From: Candidatus Sulfotelmatobacter sp.
GTDB taxonomy: Bacteria > Acidobacteriota > Terriglobia > Terriglobales > Acidobacteriaceae
Length of the DNA: 6,029 nucleotides
NCBI GenBank assembly: GCA_030044775.1
Contig: JASICF010000193.1
Span: 1 to 6,029 of the forward strand
Direction: 5' to 3'
The notes under the pieces: model-generated
Told to the model about the DNA's origin: nothing
Databases searched by the model: none
The model's input: only the letters and a program-made list of their open reading frames with translations
Shown: piece by piece, positions 1 through 5,544 of the stretch
Layout of the letters: each line of letters starts with the position of its first letter
Numbering within the stretch: position 1 is the stretch's first letter
Position numbers and translations under genes: made by a program

Positions 1-208
1 GAACGCACGACTCAAGGGATTGGCCGAGCATGTTCTGACGCACGCGCTTCCGCCGGGATTCGGGGACGACTACCGCCCGCCGCTTGATGTGATTCTCGGA
101 CAATCGCTCGGGCTTTTTCTCTCCTTGCATTATGGATTGAAGCCGGATTGCCCCAGTCCGAATGGGGCCATCAGCCGCGTGGTACAGAATGTTCTGATTC
201 ATTCGTGA
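1..208 (+). CDS. AgaS-like SIS-domain sugar-phosphate isomerase/deaminase, C-terminal fragment
   Basis: This is the 3' end of a gene entering from the left edge. The first complete codon starts at base 2, the frame is open from there, and it stops at TGA 206-208, giving 68 visible residues. A TTG at base 20 could be read as a start, but the frame is open upstream and the peptide is a typical C-terminus, so the gene is cut by the window. The tail matches the end of the AgaS family (tagatose-6-phosphate ketose/aldose isomerase, or galactosamine-6-phosphate deaminase). Its marks are a hydrophobic helix (DVILGQSLGLFLSLHYGL) followed by KPDCPSPNG and RVVQNVLIH, like the family's PDxPSPxG...RVVQxVxIH ending. 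Such cytoplasmic enzymes act on amino-sugar or hexose phosphates. The catalytic SIS domains lie outside the window, so the substrate cannot be assigned. It is convergent with the sensor gene on the other strand. Confidence 0.72.
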   Translation, partial: NARLKGLAEHVLTHALPPGFGDDYRPPLDVILGQSLGLFLSLHYGLKPDCPSPNGAISRVVQNVLIHS

Positions 209-421
209 AAGCAGGTTCCCGCGCGGTTTTCTTCGATCCCTTCAGGCGCTGGGGTGGTCAGAACTCTGTCAGAAGGCATAAGCGGCGTGATCAAGAGAGT
301 TCGACGGTTCGGACGAACGGTATTGCCACCGTCTCGCAACGACGAAAAAGCGCGATATTGAATTCGGAAAACGGCCGAGCAAGGGGATTGGGTTCCAGTC
401 CCAAGACCGGACGAGGGCTTG
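209..421. other. Convergent intergenic spacer
   Basis: These 213 bp separate the stop of the plus-strand isomerase gene from the stop of the minus-strand sensor gene. Two converging transcripts should end here, but I see no classical hairpin plus T-run. The nearest candidate is a GC-rich CCGCGCGG followed by TTTTCTTC (about 219-234), which lacks a loop and is weak. A short inverted repeat, TTGGG/CCCAA, lies near 388-404. The left end carries a short sequence shared with the mfd-galU spacer (listed separately). Open frames across this stretch have no recognisable protein character. Confidence 0.6.
210..251 (+). repeat. Copy A of a short dispersed intergenic repeat (candidate)
   Basis: AGCAGGTTCCC at 210-220 is identical to 5321-5331. 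Both copies are followed by a related block: TTCGATCCCTTCAGGCGCTG here (232-251) and TTCGACTCCTTCGCTG in the other copy (5333-5348). In copy A the blocks are 11 bp apart, in copy B 1 bp. Two intergenic spacers sharing such a layout suggests a degenerate family of dispersed repeats, but with only two short copies this is tentative. Copy A begins 2 bp after the isomerase stop codon. Confidence 0.4.
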
Positions 422-3400
422 TCAATAGGCACCGCTCGTGGCCGAGCGCGGCAAGAGGGATTCGAACTCCTCCAACGACACGGGTCCACTGAACAGGAAG
501 CCCTGGAAGGAATGGCAGCCGAGACGGGCCAGGAAATCGCGCTGTCCTTCGGTTTCCACGCCCTCGGCAATCACTGACAGGCCCATTGCGCGGCTCAAAG
601 AAATGATGCTTTGCGCAATTGCGCTGCTGCTGGCGTCTATCAAGATGTCACGGACAAACTCCTGGTCGATCTTTAATTGGTCCAGAGGTAAACGCCTCAG
701 GTAGCCCAGCGAGGAGTAGCCCATGCCAAAATCGTCGAGAGAAAATCGCAAACCTTTCGACTTCAGCGCGGTCATTTTGGCGACGACGTCTTCAAGATCA
801 TCCACAAACATACTTTCGGTGAGTTCCAGTTTCAGGTTTTTCGGATTGGCCCCGGTGCGATCCAGGATCATCAGCAAAGTCTGCACGAACTCAGGGTTAA
901 GCAACTGACGCGCACTGATATTCACGGCAATCGTGAGATGCGCGGTACCCTTTCGGTGCGCCCACGCCGCGATCTGTTTGCAGGCAGTCTCCAACGCCCA
1001 GTCTCCCAAGGACAGGATCAGCCCGGTTTGCTCGGCCAAAGGAATGAATTCGCCGGGAAGCAGAAGACCGCGCTTGGGATGATTCCAGCGGATTAACGCC
1101 TCAGCGCCGGTCAAGGCACCGCGATCCACCTGAGCCTGATAATAGAGCTGGAAATCATTTCTTTTTATGGACTGACGGAGGTCGTCCTCCATTTCGGCGC
1201 GAGCGTTGACCGCAGCCTGCAAGGCAGGGGCGAAGAAGTGCAAAGTGTTACGGCCGGCTGCCTTCGCCTGATACATGGCGATATCGGCCTGCTGCAAGAC
1301 TTCGTTCGTACTGTCTTGCGGATTTCCGAAGACGGTGATGCCGATGCTGGAACTGCTGCGACATTCGCGGCCGTCCAGCAAGTAAGGGCGTTGAAGGACG
1401 GCGAGAATTTTCTCGGCCAGCGTTTTTGCCTGGGAGGCGGCATCTTCCGCCAGTTCGCTGAGATCCAAGAGCAAGACCACAAACTCATCTCCGCCCAATC
1501 GCGCGACGGTGTCGCTTTCGCGGATGCTAGCGATGATCCGTCGAGCGACCTCCTGCAGCAGGAGATCACCGATATGATGACCCAGGGTGTCATTCAAGGT
1601 TTTGAAATCGTCGAGATCGACGAAGAGCAAGGCCCGTTTGCGGTGGCTTCGGATGCCGGCGGCCAGGGTTTGCCGCAAGCGATCGAGCAGCAAGCGCCGA
1701 TTGGGAAGGCCAGTCAACGGGTCAAAGAACGCAAGATTCCTGATCTCGTCATGGGCGGCTTTCAACTGCTGAAGTTCGCGCTCCCGTCTTTGCCCGCTTA
1801 AGACACGCAATCGCACCACGATTCCGGCGACCAGCAAGGGCGTGACCCCGCAAATAGTGATGAACCACCACGAGGAATACCACGGAGCAAGGATTCTGAA
1901 GGCGAACTCCGCCTGCCGCCCAATCCAGTTGCCATCGCTATCCTGAGCTTCGACGTCGAGGCGGTAAGCTCCGGGTGCGAGTTCGGCAAACTGCAATTCC
2001 CGTTGCGTGGTCTCCGTCCAGGTGGAATTCGAACCTTCAAGCTGGTAGCGAAACAGAATGTGATCTGCGTTGGAAACGTTTAACGCGGAATACCGTGCGA
2101 CCAGAGTATTTGCGTGGATGCTGAAGGCCGGGTTGTTCTGGCCGGACACATCTTTTCCCCCGACGGCCAGCTTGGTGAAAACCACCTGGATCGGAACTTC
2201 GGGCGAGAGGCGCGGGCGGGGCTTGAATTGAGAGAGTCCACCGCTGGTTCCGATCCAGACTGTGCCATCGGAGTCCTCAGCGAACGCATTCAGGTCGCAA
2301 TCGTTCCAGGCCAACCCGTCACTGGTGTCGTAGTGGCTCCAGCGGGAACCATTCCACATATCTACGCCCCGCTCCGTGCCCGCCCACAAGCGTCCGGAGG
2401 GGTCAAGTTGGAGAAAATATACGAGGCCGTCGGTACCGGGTCTCTGAATTCCTTTTTCAACCGCCAAACTGCCGTCCGACTGCAGATGGACGCGATCGAT
2501 ACCACCCCCGAACCGATAACCGATCCAGATCCTGCCGTCCGTGCCTGGACCCAGGGCGAGCACCTCCTGGTTACTTAAGCCATGGGCGCGGCTGAAATTC
2601 TTCCAGTGTCCGTTCGCATAGACGAAGAGCCCGGGTGCGCCGCCAGCCCAGATGTTGCCGTCGCTTCCCTCGGCGACGGCCCAAAATTGGGCAGCCGGCA
2701 ATTGCACGACGCGGGAAAACTTTTGATACGGCGGCAGGGAGACAAATAGGCCAGCTTCGGTGGCGGCCCAGAGTCTTTGGCGATGATCGAGGCGCAAGGT
2801 ATATGGCGATTTGCCCAGAAGGCCCTGAGCCTCCCCATACCAATCTATGAGTCCGCTGTGTACATGAAAGCGAGCCGCAGCGTGCGCCTCGGTGCCGATC
2901 CACAAATCCCCGTCAGAACTGGAGCGAACGCTGTGAACTGGGAATCCGCTAAGTCCCGCAATTTTCTTCCAGCGGATGCCGAACCGCGTGCGCTCTCCTC
3001 GTAACAGCCCTCCCTCAGTACCGACCCAGAGTGCGCCATCAGCCTGTGGCAGGATTTCGTACACGATGTCGCTCGCGAGACCGCCGGCGGTCGAATAGCT
3101 AGTCCATTCGTGGTAACCGCGCCACTGGACGAGCCCGCGACCGGCCAACCCGATCCACAACGAGTGCTGGCGGTCCGCGAAAACCGAATAGACGGCTCCT
3201 CGAAGGCTGAGAGAGCGGTCAATTTTGTGCCAGATTTCTCCTTCCTGGATGAACAAGCCATCCGGGGACGGGAGCAGAATCCGTCCGTCAGCATCAACGT
3301 TTGGAATGCCGACTACATTATCGGGAAGCGGAACGTTGGGCCTGCGGAATCTGGTTTGGCCGGAAGGCAACACAAACATGCCTGCATTTCTGGCGCGCAC

Positions 3401-4063
3401 CCAGAGATTATTCTGGCCATCCTTTCGGATTACCATCAACGCAGAATGCGGAAGGCCTTCCTCTCGTCCAAAGACTTGAGTGCCGTTACGGTCCATGCGG
3501 CAGAGTTCTTGTCCGCATCCGTACCATAAGATGCCGCCATCTACGAAGACAGCGTCAACACTGGGACCGGAGGTTGCGGAAGGCTGAGGAAAGGTGCGAA
3601 CAGAAAATCGATCCTGGCCTGGCACGGCAGAGAGTTCGAACAGGCCGGAATCGGTGCCAAGAAAAGTGTGCCCCTCTCCATCCGACTGGATGCCTTGCGC
3701 CCAACTGACCGTCGTGAACGCGACTGGAAGTTTTTGGAAACTGTTGCCACGCAGCTGGTAGAGGCCAAAGGTCCCGCCTGCCAGCAGAGAGCCGTCTGGA
3801 GCCTCGCCAAACGCGGCGGCTGAATTGATTGGAATGCCCTGTGCTGGGCCGAAAGTATCGAAACGATCTCCGTCGTAGCGGAAGATTCCGTTTTCCGTGC
3901 TTACCCAAATGAAGCCGCCGCGGTCCTGGTAGATTTGCCTTACCGCGAGGTTACTGAGTCCTTCGGCGTTCCCAAAGACACGGAAACTATATTCCTGGGC
4001 AGAGAGGGGTTTCGCCATCAGGAGTAGAAGCGCCAGCGCGTACGCAACTTTCGGGCACCGCAC
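422..4063 (-). CDS. Propeller (Reg_prop/Y_Y_Y) membrane sensor with GGDEF and EAL c-di-GMP output domains
   Basis: This 1213-residue protein is predicted to sit in the inner membrane, bind a ligand outside the cytoplasm and make or degrade cyclic-di-GMP inside. Residues 1-22 are a signal peptide (hydrophobic ALALLLLMA, cleavage likely after LSA22). Residues 30-615 hold 14 Reg_prop repeats of the LWIGTxxGL type, for example 51-60, 302-310, 345-353, 387-391, 559-567 and 602-610, enough for two seven-bladed propellers. A Y_Y_Y domain follows (about 655-724, YQLEG at 673), then a transmembrane helix (about 732-752) and a short helical linker (753-775). GGDEF spans about 776-943: DPLTGLPNRR, metal-site D816, intact GGDEF 857-861, and inhibitory-site RESD 848-851 at the correct five-residue spacing. 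EAL spans about 961-1204: E988, N1048, E1080, D1110/D1111, K1131, E1167 and Q1187 all present. The start is GTG at 4063, the only start codon ahead of the signal peptide after the in-frame stop at 4099-4097; no clear ribosome-binding site is visible. There are no kinase, receiver or DNA-binding domains. The ligand is unknown; glycans are a guess from related sensors. Confidence 0.95.
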   Translation of the reverse strand: MRCPKVAYALALLLLMAKPLSAQEYSFRVFGNAEGLSNLAVRQIYQDRGGFIWVSTENGIFRYDGDRFDTFGPAQGIPINSAAAFGEAPDGSLLAGGTFGLYQLRGNSFQKLPVAFTTVSWAQGIQSDGEGHTFLGTDSGLFELSAVPGQDRFSVRTFPQPSATSGPSVDAVFVDGGILWYGCGQELCRMDRNGTQVFGREEGLPHSALMVIRKDGQNNLWVRARNAGMFVLPSGQTRFRRPNVPLPDNVVGIPNVDADGRILLPSPDGLFIQEGEIWHKIDRSLSLRGAVYSVFADRQHSLWIGLAGRGLVQWRGYHEWTSYSTAGGLASDIVYEILPQADGALWVGTEGGLLRGERTRFGIRWKKIAGLSGFPVHSVRSSSDGDLWIGTEAHAAARFHVHSGLIDWYGEAQGLLGKSPYTLRLDHRQRLWAATEAGLFVSLPPYQKFSRVVQLPAAQFWAVAEGSDGNIWAGGAPGLFVYANGHWKNFSRAHGLSNQEVLALGPGTDGRIWIGYRFGGGIDRVHLQSDGSLAVEKGIQRPGTDGLVYFLQLDPSGRLWAGTERGVDMWNGSRWSHYDTSDGLAWNDCDLNAFAEDSDGTVWIGTSGGLSQFKPRPRLSPEVPIQVVFTKLAVGGKDVSGQNNPAFSIHANTLVARYSALNVSNADHILFRYQLEGSNSTWTETTQRELQFAELAPGAYRLDVEAQDSDGNWIGRQAEFAFRILAPWYSSWWFITICGVTPLLVAGIVVRLRVLSGQRRERELQQLKAAHDEIRNLAFFDPLTGLPNRRLLLDRLRQTLAAGIRSHRKRALLFVDLDDFKTLNDTLGHHIGDLLLQEVARRIIASIRESDTVARLGGDEFVVLLLDLSELAEDAASQAKTLAEKILAVLQRPYLLDGRECRSSSSIGITVFGNPQDSTNEVLQQADIAMYQAKAAGRNTLHFFAPALQAAVNARAEMEDDLRQSIKRNDFQLYYQAQVDRGALTGAEALIRWNHPKRGLLLPGEFIPLAEQTGLILSLGDWALETACKQIAAWAHRKGTAHLTIAVNISARQLLNPEFVQTLLMILDRTGANPKNLKLELTESMFVDDLEDVVAKMTALKSKGLRFSLDDFGMGYSSLGYLRRLPLDQLKIDQEFVRDILIDASSSAIAQSIISLSRAMGLSVIAEGVETEGQRDFLARLGCHSFQGFLFSGPVSLEEFESLLPRSATSGAY

Positions 4064-4331
4064 CCGAGCATGATAGCGTCTATCTCGTTCAATCTCTTAG
4101 CCTAATTTAGACACGGCCCGAACCGAAGTAACGGAAAGACGCGCGAGTCGCTCTCCTTACTGCGGCGCAGTCGGGAGCAGCCACATGAAGCTCAGCAGGC
4201 GGTTCCAGGAGATGGAACTGGGCTGTCGTGATGGTGGGAGAGGTCGTCGATTTTGTGAGAGGGATTCTTCTACTTGCGGCCATGTTGGCTCGGGCGGTGC
4301 TCAGAGTGACGGTTCTGTGAATTCCGATGTG
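4064..4331. other. Spacer between galU and the sensor gene
   Basis: These 268 bp lie downstream of galU and upstream of the sensor, both on the minus strand. The sensor promoter should be here unless it is read through from galU, but no convincing -35/-10 pair is visible. The best -10-like hexamer, TAAATT on the minus strand near 4103-4108, lacks a good -35. Two inverted repeats are visible: 4150-4178 (outer arms GCTCTC/GGGAGC with one imperfect pair, inner arms ACTGC/GCAGT, loop GGC) and 4202-4218 (GTTCCA/TGGAAC, loop GGAGA). Neither is followed by a T-run on the minus strand, so neither is a clear galU terminator. Confidence 0.55.
4150..4178. repeat. Imperfect inverted repeat (possible RNA hairpin) ahead of the sensor gene
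   Basis: The inner arms ACTGC (4159-4163) and GCAGT (4167-4171) pair perfectly around loop GGC. The outer arms GCTCTC (4150-4155) and GGGAGC (4173-4178) pair with one mismatch on the minus-strand transcript (a G-T wobble if read on the plus strand). The element is about 87 nt before the sensor start and 154 nt after the galU stop. It could be a structured leader, a weak terminator or chance; no U-tract follows. Confidence 0.35.
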
Positions 4332-5204
4332 CTACAGCTTCAATGCCTTGAGGTATTCGCGGAAGGGAGCACCGAGGTCGTCGCGCTTGAGGGCGAATTC
4401 GACGGTGGCCTTGAGGAAACCGAGTTTGTCGCCGGTGTCGTGGCGGCGGCCTTCGTAAATGTAACCGTACATTTTTTCTTTTTTGAGGAGCAGGCGCATA
4501 CCGTCGGTGAGCTGGAGTTCACCACCGGCTCCGGGCTTAATTTCGGCGAGGCAGTCGAAAATTGTAGGAGTGAGAATGTAGCGGCCGATGACGGCGAGGT
4601 TGGAGGGAGCGTCTTCGAACTTCGGCTTCTCGACCATGTTTTTGATTTCGAAGAGCCGTCCGTTGAAGCCTTCGGCGGGAGCGGTTTCGAAAACGCCGTA
4701 GGAGGAGATCATTTTGCCTTCGACGACCTGGGCGGCGATTACGGAACATTGCTTCTGATTGAAAACGTCGACCATCTGCTTGAGGGCGGGGACGGGGTTG
4801 TCGATGACGTCATCGGCGAGCAGAACGGCAAAGGGTTCGTTGCCAACGAGTTCGCGAGCCATGAGGACGGCGTGGCCGAGGCCGAGAGCTTCTTTCTGGC
4901 GGACGTAGGCTACGTGAATCATGTCGGAGATAGAGCGGACGATGTGGAGCAGGTCGGTTTTCTTGCGCTGCTCGAGCATGGTTTCGAGTTCGTAGCTGAC
5001 GTCGAAGTGATCTTCGATGGATTGCTTGCCGCGGCCGGTGATGATGATGATCTGGTCGCAGCCGGAGGCCATGGCCTCTTCGACTCCGTACTGGATGATG
5101 GGCTTATCGACCAGGGGAAGCATTTCTTTGGGTTGAGCTTTGGTGGCGGGCAAAAAACGAGTGCCCAAGCCTGCGGCGGGAAATACGGCTTTACGGACTT
5201 TCAT
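4332..5204 (-). CDS. galU: UTP-glucose-1-phosphate uridylyltransferase GalU
   Basis: GalU catalyses UTP + glucose-1-phosphate to UDP-glucose + pyrophosphate in the cytoplasm, feeding galactose metabolism, LPS, cellulose and other exopolysaccharides. The 290-residue length is normal for bacterial GalU. Visible motifs, in order, are the N-terminal nucleotide-binding loop AAGLGTRFLPATKAQPKEML (10-29), DKPIIQYGVEEA (33-44), IITGRGKQSIEDHFD (54-68), ALGLGHAV (106-113), LADD (129-132), VEKP (191-194), GRYILTP (207-213), GGELQLTDG (227-235) and the C-terminal YEGRRHDTGDKLGFL (250-264). The start is ATG at 5204-5202, right before the conserved KVRKAVFPAAGLG; the stop is TAG 4334-4332. A Shine-Dalgarno-like AAGGA on the minus strand (5222-5218) lies 13 nt upstream, rather far for efficient initiation. 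It is on the same strand as mfd (340 bp upstream) and the sensor (268 bp downstream). Confidence 0.97.
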   Translation of the reverse strand: MKVRKAVFPAAGLGTRFLPATKAQPKEMLPLVDKPIIQYGVEEAMASGCDQIIIITGRGKQSIEDHFDVSYELETMLEQRKKTDLLHIVRSISDMIHVAYVRQKEALGLGHAVLMARELVGNEPFAVLLADDVIDNPVPALKQMVDVFNQKQCSVIAAQVVEGKMISSYGVFETAPAEGFNGRLFEIKNMVEKPKFEDAPSNLAVIGRYILTPTIFDCLAEIKPGAGGELQLTDGMRLLLKKEKMYGYIYEGRRHDTGDKLGFLKATVEFALKRDDLGAPFREYLKALKL

Positions 5205-5208
5205 TGAT

Positions 5209-5238
5209 AGTCGGTAGTCCTTGGTCGTGAGTCGTCAG
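5209..5238. repeat. Imperfect short tandem repeat in the galU leader
   Basis: On the plus strand the units are AGTCGGT, AGTCCTTG, GTCGTG, AGTCGTC, AG, that is, repeated variants of AGTCGTN of about 6-8 bp. On the minus strand this reads as ACGACT-like units placed just before the galU start codon and overlapping its presumed Shine-Dalgarno (5222-5218). The array is short and degenerate, so chance is possible. Confidence 0.35.
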
Positions 5239-5255
5239 CTATGAGGTGACCTGCC

Positions 5256-5285
5256 ATTGTACAGGGTTGGCTTGGAGGTGGTGAA
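5256..5285 (-). promoter_or_regulatory. Candidate sigma-70-type promoter for galU
   Basis: On the minus strand, TACAAT (5261-5256) matches the -10 consensus at five of six positions. TTCACC (5285-5280) matches the -35 consensus at four of six, with an 18-bp spacer. Transcription would begin near 5249 and give a leader of about 45 nt. The -10 is good, the -35 is mediocre, and no second line of evidence exists. The position upstream of galU and downstream of mfd fits independent transcription of galU. Confidence 0.33.
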
Positions 5286-5320
5286 TGGGGGAGTTCAACC
5301 GATTGCTTTGGATTGAGAAC

Positions 5321-5348
5321 AGCAGGTTCCCATTCGACTCCTTCGCTG
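5321..5348 (+). repeat. Copy B of a short dispersed intergenic repeat (candidate)
   Basis: AGCAGGTTCCC (5321-5331) repeats 210-220 exactly and is followed after one base by TTCGACTCCTTCGCTG (5333-5348), a near match to the block at 232-251. The same orientation and block order in two separate intergenic spacers supports a shared origin, though the conserved part is short. Confidence 0.4.
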
Positions 5349-5484
5349 CGATCGGTCGCTCAGGGCAGGCTCTCCTGTCTCCCTTTCACTTTGCTCGGGG
5401 TCGCGCGTTGGAATGACAGGAACGGAGGGTGATGGGCGTCGGAGTGGCCGTTGCGGAAAACGGGACGCAGATTTCGCCTAAACT

Positions 5485-5524
5485 GTCGAGCTGCGCTCGA
5501 CCGGACAGCCGAGGGCGGCTGTCC
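5485..5524. repeat. Two back-to-back perfect hairpins just downstream of mfd
   Basis: Hairpin one is GTCGAGC (5485-5491), loop TGC, GCTCGAC (5495-5501). Hairpin two is GGACAGCCG (5503-5511), loop AGGG, CGGCTGTCC (5516-5524). They are separated by one base. Both stems are perfect, 7 bp and 9 bp, and GC-rich. On the mfd transcript the stronger one begins 20 nt after the stop codon, which is where a terminator or a 3'-end-stabilising structure would lie. No U-tract follows, so it is not a textbook intrinsic terminator. A REP-like dispersed palindrome is the main alternative. Confidence 0.6.
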
Positions 5525-5544
5525 CTACACGTGAACTGTAGCGC

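Larger units (their letters stand above)
5205..5544. other. Repeat-rich spacer between mfd and galU
   Basis: These 340 bp contain no credible gene. From the galU side they hold an imperfect GTCG-type short tandem repeat in the galU leader (5209-5238), a candidate galU promoter (5256-5285), copy B of the AGCAGGTTCCC repeat (5321-5348), several small 4-bp hairpins (for example CAGG-CTCT-CCTG at 5366-5377) and a strong pair of hairpins just after the mfd stop (5485-5524). The open frame that starts at 5429 on the plus strand runs on into the antisense of mfd and has no recognisable protein character. Confidence 0.6.

Noticed and set aside
20..208. A complete 62-residue small protein starting at TTG 20
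   Set aside because: The frame is open to the window edge and the sequence matches the C-terminus of AgaS-family enzymes, so it is a truncated larger gene.
361..420. tRNA-like look of the GGTTCCAGTCCC segment
   Set aside because: No acceptor stem, anticodon arm or CCA can be assembled around it on either strand.
199..570. 123-residue minus-strand open frame crossing the spacer and the sensor C-terminus
   Set aside because: Mostly overlaps the EAL-domain C-terminus in another frame, arginine- and serine-rich, with no family resemblance.
1238..1801. 187-residue plus-strand open frame opposite the GGDEF region
   Set aside because: The sense strand encodes conserved GGDEF motifs in frame; the antisense product has no domain and no start context.
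2114..2578. 154-residue plus-strand open frame opposite the propeller and Y_Y_Y region
   Set aside because: Antisense to regular propeller repeats; its composition reflects the complementary codons.
4019..4071. ATG at 4071 on the minus strand as an alternative start for the sensor
   Set aside because: It is in a different frame and stops after 17 codons; the signal peptide is only in the frame of the GTG at 4063.
4202..4218. GTTCCA/TGGAAC hairpin as a galU terminator
   Set aside because: It is 114 nt past the stop, the stem is only 6 bp plus weak flanks, and no T-run follows on the minus strand.
4185..5207. A 340-residue plus-strand open frame covering all of galU, longer than galU itself
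   Set aside because: It is the antisense of an unmistakable GalU. Its protein is a low-complexity mix of acidic and hydrophobic residues with no recognisable domain, a common shadow of GC-rich genes.
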